A stretch of DNA of 64,000 bases from F1-80-MAGs062 sp046345315 (GCA_046345315.1 JBKDKA010000217.1:1-64000); one strand, 5' to 3'; counted from the stretch's first letter, positions 1 to 8,278 are shown. Notes: a model not told the origin generated them from the sequence alone. Numbers and translations: made by a program.

Positions 1-160
1 AGTATTCGCGGCTTGCTGCTCGCTTCACCACGTACTCAGCGTCGGAAATCGCCTGAATCGTCAGGTCATTCCGCACGGAGGGAAGTGGTTTCAGTTCCGG
101 GGCAGCAGTCGACACGTGAGAATCGTCTTTCGAAACAAAACTGGGACTGGCAACCGACAT
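1..160 (-). CDS. N-terminal fragment of an unidentified protein (runs off the window)
   Basis: An open frame on the minus strand starts at the ATG at 158-160 and stays open to base 1, giving 53 codons. The translation reads like real protein: after a Ser/Thr-rich stretch comes LPSVRNDLTIQAIS followed by DAEYVVKRAASREY. That short pattern resembles the beginning of planctomycete membrane proteins that precede an M50-peptidase or HlyD-like region, but too little is visible to name it. No convincing Shine-Dalgarno is seen before the ATG. The left arm of a dispersed palindromic repeat partly overlaps its first codons, so the start could lie elsewhere. Confidence 0.5.
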   Translation of the reverse strand, partial: MSVASPSFVSKDDSHVSTAAPELKPLPSVRNDLTIQAISDAEYVVKRAASREY

Positions 161-201
161 GCAGCTGCAAGCGTGCCTGTCCCGGTTTTGAAATGCGATC
201 T
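126..201 (+). repeat. Dispersed palindromic repeat, copy 1 (left arm degenerate)
   Basis: The right arm at 168-201 contains TGTCCCGGTTTTGAAATGCG and is nearly identical to arms at 4274-4317 (inverted orientation) and 20963-20998. The left arm near 128-150 (AAAACTGGGACTGG) is the approximate reverse complement, so a transcript could form a long imperfect hairpin. Here the left arm also overlaps the coding start of the minus-strand gene, so only the right arm is certain. It sits immediately 5-prime of tRNA-like element A. Confidence 0.6.
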
Positions 202-260
202 CGACTGCCGGTTCGGAGTCCATGGATTAGCAGGTTCGATTCCCGCCCGGCCCACAGATC
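197..260 (+). ncRNA. tRNA-like element A, candidate bacterial Y RNA module
   Basis: This is non-coding DNA between the divergent fragment and the Ro60 gene. It shows a T-arm-like hairpin at 230-246 (stem GCAGG/CCCGC with one mismatch, loop TTCGATT). That hairpin stacks directly on a 5-bp stem GCCGG (207-211)/CCGGC (247-251), as a T arm stacks on the acceptor stem in tRNA. An outer GATCT (197-201)/AGATC (256-260) stem closes it. It shares ACTGCCGGTT and GGAGT-CAT with elements B and C. Bacterial YrlA RNAs, partners of Ro60 orthologues, are known to carry tRNA-like modules. Transcription and exact ends are inferred. Confidence 0.5.
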
Positions 261-319
261 ACAGCGCGGGCCGGACCTCTGTCCACAAATTCGTCGAGTG
301 ATTTCATTGTGAGATAACG

Positions 320-380
320 ATCCAACTGCCATGTTGGAGTCCATCCACGAACCGTGCTGGAGTTCAGCCCTGCGGTAGCC
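320..380 (+). ncRNA. tRNA-like element B, candidate bacterial Y RNA module
   Basis: A second, more divergent copy. An ACTGC (325-329)/GCGGT (372-376) stem, with one G-U pair, encloses a TGGA-GTCCA-TCCA hairpin near 335-347. A weak T-arm-like hairpin follows at 356-373 (GCTGG/CCTGC with one mismatch). Shared with element C are ACTGCC, TTGGAGT-CATCCA and the trailing GTAGC. On its own it would be weak; its value lies in the repeated layout between A and C upstream of the Ro60 gene. Confidence 0.4.
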
Positions 381-520
381 ACAAAAGCGGAAGCTGTCCT
401 GTGCTGATGGGACTGGCAACTCCGACCAACCTTCGCTGGCTCAGCCTGCTGCTAGCAGGAGTCAGGAAGATAGCCGGGATCAGATTGTGAATTGTCGTCT
501 CTGAAGTTAGCATCACACTC

Positions 521-597
521 GGCTCGACTGCCGGTTTGGAGTACATCCATGATTCGTAGGTTGCAGGTGCGAACCCTGCCTGCGTAAGCAGTAGCTC
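521..597 (+). ncRNA. tRNA-like element C, candidate bacterial Y RNA module
   Basis: This is the best-formed of the three. It has a perfect 5-bp T-arm-like hairpin at 563-579 (GCAGG, loop TGCGAAC, CCTGC). A TGGA-GTACA-TCCA hairpin lies near 537-549, and an ACTGC (527-531)/GCAGT (588-592) stem encloses both. Between the T arm and the closing strand lies CTGC-GTAA-GCAG, an alternative small GNRA-type hairpin. It is not a functional tRNA, because there is no normal anticodon arm, 7-bp acceptor stem or CCA end. It lies about 85 bp upstream of the Ro60 start. Confidence 0.5.
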
Positions 598-605
598 AAA
601 ATAAT

Positions 606-637
606 AGAGCAACGAAAGGCCGCAAGGCCTGTTCTCT
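606..637 (+). ncRNA. Hairpin with GCAA tetraloop upstream of the Ro60 gene
   Basis: AGGCC (617-621), GCAA and GGCCT (626-630) form a perfect GNRA-capped hairpin. It extends through AAC/GTT and AGAG/CTCT, separated by small bulges including CGAA. A bulged helix carrying CGAA recalls the Ro-binding stem of Y RNAs, so this may be the Ro-contact part of a transcript that includes element C. It could equally be a leader structure controlling the downstream gene. Confidence 0.4.
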
Positions 638-681
638 GACCACCACTTCGTCGAGCCTTTATCGTTGAGGAGGCCACAGCT

Positions 682-2346
682 ATGGCCAATAAGTCTTTGT
701 TTTCGAGTCTGAAGTCACTGATGCCGCGAGCATCCGCCCGCAACGAAGCGGGTGGACCAGCTTACGAACTCGAGCCGAAGCATGCGCTCGCTCAGTTCGC
801 AGCCACAGGTTGCTTCAACGGCACCTATTACACGGATCCGGAAGCGCAGCTCGAGACGCTGAAGTCGCTGATTGCGCAGGTAAATGACAACGTCTTTCTG
901 GCGAAGCTGGCGGTCTACAGCCGCGAACGAGCCTTCATGAAGGACATGCCGGCTGCACTGACGGCAACTCTGGCGACACGCGACACCGAGTTGTTTCACA
1001 AGGTGTTTGACCGTGTGATCGACAACGGGCGCGTGCTGCGGACGTTGTTCCAGATGATCCGCTCAGGTCAGTTCGGCAAAAAGAGCTTATCGAGCTCACT
1101 GCAGCGGGCGTTTCAGCGATGGCTGAATACAGCCTCTCCGGAAAAGCTGCTGTCGGCATCGATTGGCCATGACCCAAGCCTGCGGGACATCCTGCGGATG
1201 GCACGACCAACGCCGCCTGACAACGCTCGGCGATCCATGTTCGGCTGGCTGACAGACAAGGAGCAGTCGAAGTGGGCGCCGGCGACGGAGGTCGATCTGC
1301 CAGAACAGATTCGGCTGCTGTTGGCGTTCCGCTCAGCGGAAACAGCCGAGCAGCAGGTCGCATTGCTGCAGGGATCGCCCGGCGATGAGAATCGTGCCGC
1401 ACTGCACGCTCGGTGGGATCTGCTGGCGGACACTGCAAAGGGTCCGCTGGTCTGGGCCGCAATCGCGCGGACCATGGGGCCACAGGCGCTGCGGATGAAT
1501 CTCAACACGCTGCAGCGACATGGAGTGTTTGAGGATGCTGCGATGGTACAGTCGGTCGCTGACCGACTGGCGGATGAGAACGAAATCCGGCGGTCACGTC
1601 AGTTCCCGTACCAGTACTTCGCGGCGTACCTGAATGCATCGGACGAGGTTCCGCATGTGATCAGGGCGGCTTTGCACAAGGCAGCGGAGACTGCATGTGG
1701 AAACGTACCGGAATTGCCGGGACCGGTTGTGATCGGTCTGGACGTTTCGGGGTCGATGCAGTCACCGGTAACGGGACACCGCGGTCCAGGTGCCACAACC
1801 AAGATGCGATGCATCGACGTGGCGGCCCTTGTTGCAGCGGCGATCCTGCGTCGTAACCCGGACAGCGTGGTTGTTCCGTTCGATACACAGGCGTTCGACG
1901 TCAGAATTGATCCGTCCGACTCGATCCTGAGTCTGTCGGAGCGACTTGCGAAGTACGGAGGCGGTGGAACCGACTGTTCATTGCCGATCCTCAAGGCCAA
2001 CGCGACCTACGCAAAGCGAAAGTTCGCGGGGGTTCTGCTGGTCAGCGACATGGAAAGCTGGGTTTACCAGGGCCGACCGTACTTCTATGGTGCGAATGGC
2101 TCTTCCGGAGTTGTGACAGAATGGCAGACGTTCGTTCAGAACCAGGTTCGACTCAGGGGTGGAGACATCACTGGGCCGAAACTGATCTGCATCGACCTTC
2201 AGCCGAACACGACGACTCAGGCCCCGGAGCGAAGTGACATCCTGAACATCGGCGGATTCAGTGACGCCGTGTTCAATGTGATCGCTGCGTTTCTGGCAGG
2301 CGACGCGAACCGCTTCGTTGCTGAAGTCGAATCAGCAAACCTGTAA
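682..2346 (+). CDS. Ro60/Rsr-type TROVE domain RNA-binding protein
   Basis: A 554-residue orthologue of the Ro60 autoantigen, which bacteria use to hold small Y RNAs and act in RNA quality control and decay with nucleases such as PNPase. Residues about 25-340 form the helical-repeat TROVE ring. Residues about 348-550 form a von Willebrand A-like domain with an intact MIDAS motif: DVSGS at 354-358, Thr430 and Asp431 in GGGGTD, and Asp456 in VSDME. Length matches the family (about 530-540). GAGGAGG at 667-673 supports the ATG at 682. The gene stands alone, followed by a strong terminator at 2401-2441. The upstream tRNA-like elements fit its expected RNA partner. Confidence 0.92.
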   Translation: MANKSLFSSLKSLMPRASARNEAGGPAYELEPKHALAQFAATGCFNGTYYTDPEAQLETLKSLIAQVNDNVFLAKLAVYSRERAFMKDMPAALTATLATRDTELFHKVFDRVIDNGRVLRTLFQMIRSGQFGKKSLSSSLQRAFQRWLNTASPEKLLSASIGHDPSLRDILRMARPTPPDNARRSMFGWLTDKEQSKWAPATEVDLPEQIRLLLAFRSAETAEQQVALLQGSPGDENRAALHARWDLLADTAKGPLVWAAIARTMGPQALRMNLNTLQRHGVFEDAAMVQSVADRLADENEIRRSRQFPYQYFAAYLNASDEVPHVIRAALHKAAETACGNVPELPGPVVIGLDVSGSMQSPVTGHRGPGATTKMRCIDVAALVAAAILRRNPDSVVVPFDTQAFDVRIDPSDSILSLSERLAKYGGGGTDCSLPILKANATYAKRKFAGVLLVSDMESWVYQGRPYFYGANGSSGVVTEWQTFVQNQVRLRGGDITGPKLICIDLQPNTTTQAPERSDILNIGGFSDAVFNVIAAFLAGDANRFVAEVESANL

Positions 2347-2400
2347 AGGAACGCTGCAGTAAAACACTGCACAGAAGCGACTGAAACGCCGCAAAAATGA

Positions 2401-2441
2401 CGCTCGACGGGCTGGTGCAAACTGGCCTGTCGAGCGTTTTT
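2401..2441. terminator. Rho-independent terminator, probably bidirectional
   Basis: CGCTCGAC (2401-2408) and GTCGAGCG form an 8-bp GC-rich stem, extended by GGC/GCC, around a short loop and followed by TTTTT. An A run just before the left arm (near 2392-2397) would serve as the U tract on the other strand. It separates the Ro60 gene from the convergent AbiE operon. Confidence 0.85.
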
Positions 2442-2594
2442 CGATGGGGCATCGTTGGGAACTCGACTCTGTGCCAGAACATTGGCTGAATTCCGGAACA
2501 AGTTTCAAAAAAATGGTGTCTGTCGGATCGTCGCGCGACCACACCCTCGAGTTCGGCTGGCTGCTTCGCGATACACGAAGCGTCCATGATCATT

Positions 2595-3524
2595 TCACGA
2601 ATTCGACGCACTCCTCCATTCTCGTGTTGTCCATGAATATGGCCACCGAGGAGGTTCCCGGATCGCAATCGTGGGCGGCATCAGGAAGTCCTGCAGTAAC
2701 TTCACAACATCCGTGAGTGATGGCGGCGTTTCAACGAGCTTTCCTTTCTTCAGAAAGGCTTTCCACTGGGTCGCCTTCGATTGATCACTGGCAAAGTCTG
2801 CCGTCAGCGCAAGAGGAGGTGCAGTCGGGATGGGTGTCTGGCGACGTTCGAATGTTGCTCGGATTGCTGAACTCAGCAGAGCCCCGTCGAATTCAAACTG
2901 CCGTGCCAATGTCCAGACATCGTAAAAGTCCTTCATGCGACTGTTGGCAATTCCAAGTGCCACCATCGCCTGGAATTTTTCAGCCACCACGGTTTCTCGT
3001 GGGTACGCTTTGAGCACAGGAGCTGGAAACTCCAGCAGTCCTGGATACGTGGTCGACAGTGGCTCTGGTGTGATCGCGTCGCCAAACCCGATGTCGATCT
3101 GGAGCGTCAGCCTCGCATTCTCGAGGCGACATTCAATTCGCAGACGGATTCCCTGATAATCGGCATCTTCCTTGATTTGTTCTGCCTTGATGGTTTCCGG
3201 CGAGAATACGAGGCCATCGTCGTCAACCGCCAGAGAGCAAACCTCACTGAAGATCGACTGCAGTCGCTCAGGCGATGGTGCCCCGTCCCCGAGAAGGTCT
3301 AGGTCACGTGTCGAACGATGAGGCTGTCCTGTCCACAGCTGAAACAATGCAGCTCCCTTGAGGATGAACTGCGCCGCGTACGGCGAAATCGAGAGTCGGT
3401 ACAGCAATCGTTCAAGCCCATACCGGGTCAGTACGAACTGAAACTCTTCGCTCCGTTCACGGGACAGATTGGTCAGCCGTTGACGTACGGAAGCTGCAAG
3501 ATTGCGAGGAAGTTTGTTCGTCAT
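2595..3524 (-). CDS. abiEii: AbiEii-family toxin, nucleotidyltransferase of a type IV toxin-antitoxin pair
   Basis: A 309-residue member of the AbiEii/AbiGii nucleotidyltransferase toxins, which in characterised systems block growth during phage infection and whose relatives modify tRNA ends. The fold is recognisable from KGA at 56-58 followed by R70, T72, D74 and D76 in the RxTxDxD motif, which forms the metal site. A later segment around residue 180 (AEKFQAMVALG) matches the family Lys-containing motif. Its ATG overlaps the last codon of the antitoxin gene by 4 bp (3521-3524), so the two are translationally coupled. Catalytic residues appear intact. Confidence 0.88.
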   Translation of the reverse strand: MTNKLPRNLAASVRQRLTNLSRERSEEFQFVLTRYGLERLLYRLSISPYAAQFILKGAALFQLWTGQPHRSTRDLDLLGDGAPSPERLQSIFSEVCSLAVDDDGLVFSPETIKAEQIKEDADYQGIRLRIECRLENARLTLQIDIGFGDAITPEPLSTTYPGLLEFPAPVLKAYPRETVVAEKFQAMVALGIANSRMKDFYDVWTLARQFEFDGALLSSAIRATFERRQTPIPTAPPLALTADFASDQSKATQWKAFLKKGKLVETPPSLTDVVKLLQDFLMPPTIAIREPPRWPYSWTTREWRSASNS

Positions 3525-4123
3525 GCAGTCGCCTCAAGATACGGTCGCATGACATTCGTCATCCGACAGACCTTCGCTGCATTCCAGAGTTCGTCACGGT
3601 TCGCTTTCTTCTGTCGCAGGCAATCACGCAGCGCTTCGATTGCCACTTCAAGACCGACCTTGTTGCGAAACTTGAAGCAGTCGGCAACCGTCCTGGCGGC
3701 CGAGTAAACGCGAACATTTGCGCCTTCAAGGATGTGTTCTTCAATTCCCGAGCTCAGTGCAAGGCCCGAAAATCGCACGATCCGCAGCGAAACGGATTCC
3801 GATTTCGGCATTCGTGTCTTATGGTTGATCGCCAGCCAGACCTCAAATGGAGCTTGTGTCGTGAGTCCGTGAAACTGCAGGGCGGACAGCAGGCAGATGA
3901 CTCCGGAGGGTACAAGCCGAGTCGCTTCCACCAGAGATCGATGCTCCGTCGGTGCAGCGTCTGACAGCACATAAAGACCGCGCCCCAGTCGAGCGAGAAC
4001 ACCGTCTTCGACGAGGCGGCTCAGATGGACCGCGGCAATCCCGGCGCGAACAAAGTCGCGAGCTCGAAGCACGGGGGTGCTGCGAAACATCTTCAGAATC
4101 TGGTCTCTGTTCGTGGTAGCCAT
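3521..4123 (-). CDS. abiEi: AbiEi-family antitoxin and transcriptional repressor
   Basis: A 200-residue AbiEi antitoxin. Residues about 1-55 form the N-terminal winged helix-turn-helix (ARDFVRAGI, then LSRLVEDGVLARLGRGLYVL). The C-terminal part, about 70-200, is the AbiEi antitoxin domain, including RTVADCFKFRNKVG. In characterised AbiE systems the antitoxin represses its own promoter through inverted repeats and neutralises the toxin without binding it stably. An inverted repeat lies immediately upstream at 4124-4173. It is first in a two-gene operon with the toxin, with a 4-bp overlap. Confidence 0.88.
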   Translation of the reverse strand: MATTNRDQILKMFRSTPVLRARDFVRAGIAAVHLSRLVEDGVLARLGRGLYVLSDAAPTEHRSLVEATRLVPSGVICLLSALQFHGLTTQAPFEVWLAINHKTRMPKSESVSLRIVRFSGLALSSGIEEHILEGANVRVYSAARTVADCFKFRNKVGLEVAIEALRDCLRQKKANRDELWNAAKVCRMTNVMRPYLEATA

Positions 4124-4173
4124 ATGTTACCAAATGTCGGCACTTATCCATAACTGCCAACAAAATGTAACAT
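4124..4173 (-). promoter_or_regulatory. Inverted-repeat operator of the abiE operon
   Basis: Two 19-bp arms, 4124-4142 and 4155-4173, match as reverse complements at 14 of 19 positions (ATGTTAC and GGCA ends are perfect) around a 12-bp spacer. The repeat ends at the antitoxin start codon, so bound AbiEi would cover both promoter and ribosome site. This fits the known negative autoregulation of AbiE operons. A separate promoter cannot be resolved inside it. Confidence 0.75.
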
Positions 4174-4273
4174 CCGATCCTTTTTTAGCAAGCATTTTCC
4201 AGAGTCTGGACGCCGAAAAATGAACAATCCGTCGATCGACAAATATTCGGACGTTTCAAAATCGAGCCGCATA

Positions 4274-4380
4274 TCAAGTGAAAGCGCATTTCAAAACCGG
4301 GACAAGCACACTTGAAACTGCGGAACCTGCACAATAGAAGCGTCTGCTTCGAAAGCCAGGCCCGTCCCGGTTCTGAAACC
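4274..4380 (-). repeat. Dispersed palindromic repeat, copy 2 (inverted orientation)
   Basis: The arm at 4274-4317 is the reverse complement of the copy 1 right arm (GCATTTCAAAACCGGGACAA visible on the plus strand). The second arm at 4360-4380 (GTCCCGGTTCTGAAACC) pairs with it. The loop is about 45-65 bases. It lies between the abiE operon and the FG-GAP gene, ending some 35 bp before that gene's start. Confidence 0.7.
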
Positions 4381-4414
4381 ACCTGTTGTGAGAAAATCCG
4401 ATCGGAGATCATCG

Positions 4415-6457
4415 ATGAGTACTCGCCACCAGCATCTGAACTCCGGACGTTTCGTCTACCGGGTGCTGGCGTTGTCGATCGTCCTGGTTCTGTTTGTGTT
4501 TGTCCCGGCGTCCCCATGTCTCGCACAGCTCAGGATCGAATTCGGACCGCTGACGGAACTGCTCACGGACGAGGGCCGGATGTCGTTCGGAACAATCGTC
4601 AGCGTGGACGTGGTCTCCTGGTCGGCACCCGATGCCCGCGATCTGCTGATTGGTCGACTGTGGGACGGCGTTTATCTCTACCCGTCCAAAGATCTCGTCA
4701 CGATCGACGCGCCGATCCGATTGTGCGACCAACTGGGTCATGTCGTGTTGATGGTGGAGCCGTTCGACTGGGACGGAGACGGTGTGGAGGATGCGGTCGG
4801 CTCCGACCGGCGGGGGAATATTACCCTGCTGAAGCGGGTGGGCGTCTTTCCGAATCTGAAGCTCGAGATCGCCGAGAAGCCGCTGAAGACAAGCGATGGC
4901 CTGCCGTTCAACATCCCCTTCGTCAATCCGAAGTTCCGGAACGCTGCCAATCCGGAGGCACTGTGGTACGACGACTTCAACTATACGTATCCAACTCGCT
5001 ACCGAACGAAGGATGGCAACTCGACCGATCTGATTTTTGGAGACTGGGGAGGCGAATTGTGGCTGTTACCTCAGATCGGTTTTCGCGACGGTCGGTCACT
5101 CTTCGGCGGAACTCGTTACCTCAAGAGAGACGGGCGGGCGTTCGCTCGTCCGGAGTATCTGCTCACCGATGAGCACGGCCAGACGCTGCTAATCGGGCAC
5201 GGTTCCGAAAACGGCATTCGATATCCGGGCGGCGCTTCGCGTCCGCTGGCTTATCCGAACACAGTCACGGGCGGCGAAGACCTGATTGTCCTGGCCGGAA
5301 TGAATAGCTTCGAGTTTCGATTCCTGAAGCGAGCGGGTGATGGCGCCGACGGGCAGCCTCTCTTTCGCGATCTTGGAGAGATGGTTGTCGAAGATCTTCC
5401 GGACGAGGGATACGACGCTTACAACTATCATGCGGTGCTGGCGCTCGTCGGGGATTCGAGGTGGCCGGATCTGCTCGTCAGCCGCGGCTGCAACCTTGCG
5501 ATCTGTCGAAATCTGAGACTGGAAGACCCGAAGCCCCGCTTTCGATTCGAACGCTGGATCGGCGGAAAGAACGTCCCCACGCGCGGATACAACTTCACCG
5601 AGATCCTGCTCGACGATCAGGGACGCCGTTATCTGCTTGAGAACGACAATGAGTGGTCGTTTCGGGAATTGCTGACCACTCCGGACGGAGTGCGTCTCTC
5701 ATCGCGGCGACAGCCGTTGCGGGATCAGCATGGGGTCTTTCGCGTCGATGGAGAGACTGACGTGCAGCACATGAAGCTTTGGGGCTTTCATCGCGCAGCA
5801 GTCTGGGACTACAACGGAGATGGCGGGCAGCATCTGATCGTCGGTACCGACAAAGGCTGGCTTTACCTGCTCCGGTTGGAACATCCCCTGGGCATGGATG
5901 GCCGGTTTGAGTTTCGGTCGAGCGGTCCTTTGAAAGATACGGACGGAAACGTGATCCGTATCCATCATCGCGTAGTAAGCGCGCCGCTCGACCTGAATGA
6001 CGACGGACGACTCGATCTCGTCCTGGCAGGCGCCACATATGGTGACAACGACCCCAGCCCTGGCAGTGGGGTCTATTACGTTCTCAACGAGGGAACGTCG
6101 GCTGACCACATACCACGGCTCTCGCCGCCTCGTCGGCTGGAGACGATCGGGCACACGCACCCCGATTTTGCTCGGGGACACGCACAACTCCAGGCACTCG
6201 ATCTGCTCGGTACAGGGGAACGTGTCGTCGTGATCGGCACACAGACAAAGGACGATTTTCGCGGGTACGTCTATCGCCCGGTTCGAGGTCGGATCGCCCT
6301 TGAACACACGGGGCTGGTCCTGCCTCCAGTTTCGATCGAGGAGCGTCTGCTGGATCTCGACGGTGACAGTCGCCTGGAATATGTCCGCAGCGGAGGGGAA
6401 TCGCTGATTGCGAGCTTTGGCAGCGTTGTGATCGTCGCTCCAAAGGAGATTCCATGA
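4415..6457 (+). CDS. Secreted FG-GAP/VCBS-type repeat protein
   Basis: About 680 residues from the ATG at 4415, which has GGAG at 4404-4407 (an upstream in-frame GTG at 4388 lacks one). A signal peptide is clear: basic start, hydrophobic LALSIVLVLFVFVPAS, then a probable cleavage after CLAQ. The mature protein carries calcium-loop-like DWDGDGVEDAV, DYNGDG and DLNDDGRLDLVL motifs spread along the chain, typical of beta-propeller FG-GAP/VCBS proteins. These are generally extracytoplasmic and used for binding or adhesion. No enzyme domain was recognised. Ligand unknown. Confidence 0.75.
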   Translation: MSTRHQHLNSGRFVYRVLALSIVLVLFVFVPASPCLAQLRIEFGPLTELLTDEGRMSFGTIVSVDVVSWSAPDARDLLIGRLWDGVYLYPSKDLVTIDAPIRLCDQLGHVVLMVEPFDWDGDGVEDAVGSDRRGNITLLKRVGVFPNLKLEIAEKPLKTSDGLPFNIPFVNPKFRNAANPEALWYDDFNYTYPTRYRTKDGNSTDLIFGDWGGELWLLPQIGFRDGRSLFGGTRYLKRDGRAFARPEYLLTDEHGQTLLIGHGSENGIRYPGGASRPLAYPNTVTGGEDLIVLAGMNSFEFRFLKRAGDGADGQPLFRDLGEMVVEDLPDEGYDAYNYHAVLALVGDSRWPDLLVSRGCNLAICRNLRLEDPKPRFRFERWIGGKNVPTRGYNFTEILLDDQGRRYLLENDNEWSFRELLTTPDGVRLSSRRQPLRDQHGVFRVDGETDVQHMKLWGFHRAAVWDYNGDGGQHLIVGTDKGWLYLLRLEHPLGMDGRFEFRSSGPLKDTDGNVIRIHHRVVSAPLDLNDDGRLDLVLAGATYGDNDPSPGSGVYYVLNEGTSADHIPRLSPPRRLETIGHTHPDFARGHAQLQALDLLGTGERVVVIGTQTKDDFRGYVYRPVRGRIALEHTGLVLPPVSIEERLLDLDGDSRLEYVRSGGESLIASFGSVVIVAPKEIP

Positions 6458-6604
6458 AGCCGTCCCGTTCATTCAGCTGTCGCGGAAGTGACCCGTGAAA
6501 TTTTCTGAGATTCTCTGAAACACTTTCGATCGCTTTGCGCTCACCAAAGAGTACCCAATGCAGATCAGGTTCTGCAGGATTCAGAGGAACTCGGAGGTGA
6601 TGTC

Positions 6605-6892
6605 ATGGGAAGCGATCTTGTTCGAATGCTGGTTGAAGCGGGGCTGGGAGCAATTCTGGGATTTGCTCTGGTAAAATTTGCACCGGAGCAATGCAATCAG
6701 TTTTCGCGTTGGTGTCGGAGTCCAAAACGAACAGGGCTTTACATCTTCGGTTTCGTATTTTTCGTCGCTGCTGCCTGGGTCAGTTTTCACCAGGGAAGCC
6801 TCGTTTTCGGAATCGTCGGCGTCCTGATGGCTATCCTTGAACTCGCGGCACTGATCATGGTGCGAACGCGTACCGAAGAATCTGTATCCTGA
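6605..6892 (+). CDS. Small three-helix membrane protein of unknown function
   Basis: 95 residues with an excellent ribosome site (GGAGGTG at 6593-6599). Three hydrophobic segments are visible: about residues 9-24, 45-62 and 66-84 (GSLVFGIVGVLMAILELAAL). A basic loop with Cys between the first two suggests a cytoplasmic turn. No family recognised. It stands alone between the FG-GAP gene and convergent rlmN. Confidence 0.65.
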   Translation: MGSDLVRMLVEAGLGAILGFALVKFAPEQCNQFSRWCRSPKRTGLYIFGFVFFVAAAWVSFHQGSLVFGIVGVLMAILELAALIMVRTRTEESVS

Positions 6893-7053
6893 GTGAGTTC
6901 CGACCTTCACTCGACAACAACGCGAAGGGTGAGCAGGTCCGTTCATCGGGAAGGGCACCTGAACTGCAGGGAGCAAGTTCGCACACGAAGCAGGGCAGGG
7001 CACGAACATCGCGTGTCTTTTCCGAAACGAAATGAGCGGTGACAATCAATGGC

Positions 7054-8145
7054 TCATGACTGTCGTCTGCGAATCTCGCTGCGAACAAGCTGCCCGCAGG
7101 CAGCATTGATATCCTGACCGAGCGAGTATCGCACGGTCACCTTGAAACCGGAGTTTCGCAGACAGTGTGAGAACTCGGTGATCACATCGCGTGAACTCCC
7201 CTCGATCTCCGGCGCATCTTCGATCGGGTTGTATGGGATGAGATTGATATGCACTTTCAGTCCGCGGAGCCATTCGGCCAGACGTCGTGCCTGATCGATT
7301 GAATCGTTCATTCTCCTGAGCATCAGATATTCGATCATCACCGGAACACGTTGAATCTGATTGACAGACTCAATGGCGTTCCTCAGTTCCTCAAGCGGAT
7401 ACTTTCTGGCCAGAGGAATGATGGAAGCGCGGATGTCTGAATCTGCGCTGTGCAGACTCAGGGCCAGATTCACCGCCGGGAATCGCCGAGCACATCGAAC
7501 CATGGCTTCCGGGATTCCGACCGTTGACACCAGAATACTTTCGGGGGCGCGATTGAAACGACGACCATGCGTGAGTGACTCGAGTGCCCGATAAAGGCTG
7601 TCTTCGTTGTGGAATGGTTCCCCCATGCCCATGAAGACGATATTGCGAAGTGGTCGCCTTTCTGCGGCAAGAATCTGTCCGGCCTGAACAACCTGATCCA
7701 GGATCTCGGCCGACGACAGATTCTGCAGAAACCCCATTCTGCCCGTTGCACAGAACAGACACCCGGCCGCACAACCAACCTGAGTCGACACACACAAGGA
7801 TGTTCTGCCGGAGGCGATTCGCAGAATCACGGTCTCCGTCAGCATTCCCAAAGCCGTTCGAAACAGAAGCTTCGTTGCCCCGTCAACTGCTGAATCAGAA
7901 CGAACGCGGAGTTCAAGCCCGTGAAGACTGAACTGCTGCAGAGCAGGGAGACCACGAATGACCGCCTCGTCGCTGAGGAATTGCTTGAAGAGCCGATTCC
8001 GGACTCCTCGTATCTGAGTCGAATTCAGACCGGCGTCTCGAAGGATCTCCGCAACCTCACGATCGTCAGACGCTTCCACAAGCAAGGTCAGTAAACTGCC
8101 CCGCTCTCCCGTCTGACGGCTGTGAATTACGGGTTCCTCAAACAT
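7054..8145 (-). CDS. rlmN: 23S rRNA/tRNA adenine-C2 methyltransferase RlmN
   Basis: A radical-SAM methyltransferase that methylates A2503 of 23S rRNA and A37 of some tRNAs. From the ATG at 8145 (363 residues, with GGTGGA five bases upstream) the methyl-carrying Cys is C118 and the iron-sulfur ligands are C125, C129 and C132 in CAAGCLFC. The second catalytic Cys is about C350 in the C-terminal NAACGQL motif. The GMGEP motif is present in FMGMGEPFHNE. A TTG start at 8175 is possible. Cfr is less likely given the RlmN-like N-terminus. Planctomycetes often have several paralogues, so the exact substrate is not certain. Confidence 0.88.
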   Translation of the reverse strand: MFEEPVIHSRQTGERGSLLTLLVEASDDREVAEILRDAGLNSTQIRGVRNRLFKQFLSDEAVIRGLPALQQFSLHGLELRVRSDSAVDGATKLLFRTALGMLTETVILRIASGRTSLCVSTQVGCAAGCLFCATGRMGFLQNLSSAEILDQVVQAGQILAAERRPLRNIVFMGMGEPFHNEDSLYRALESLTHGRRFNRAPESILVSTVGIPEAMVRCARRFPAVNLALSLHSADSDIRASIIPLARKYPLEELRNAIESVNQIQRVPVMIEYLMLRRMNDSIDQARRLAEWLRGLKVHINLIPYNPIEDAPEIEGSSRDVITEFSHCLRNSGFKVTVRYSLGQDINAACGQLVRSEIRRRQS

Positions 8146-8278
8146 CAGGTTCCACCGAAACGCCAGCGAAGCCAATGCAGCTTTCGCAGAATCTCAATCG
8201 CAGGCGATCGACTGAAGGTTTCCGCCTCAGTCAGACCGATAGACCATATGACCATTGCATCAAAATCCGGAGTCACCA

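Noticed and set aside
197..597. True tRNA genes in the region upstream of Ro60
   Set aside because: T-arm-like hairpins exist, but no 7-bp acceptor stem, normal anticodon loop or CCA end can be drawn.
2444..2716. 90-codon plus-strand frame after the Ro60 terminator
   Set aside because: Its 3-prime part is antisense to the toxin gene and the sequence has no protein-like pattern.
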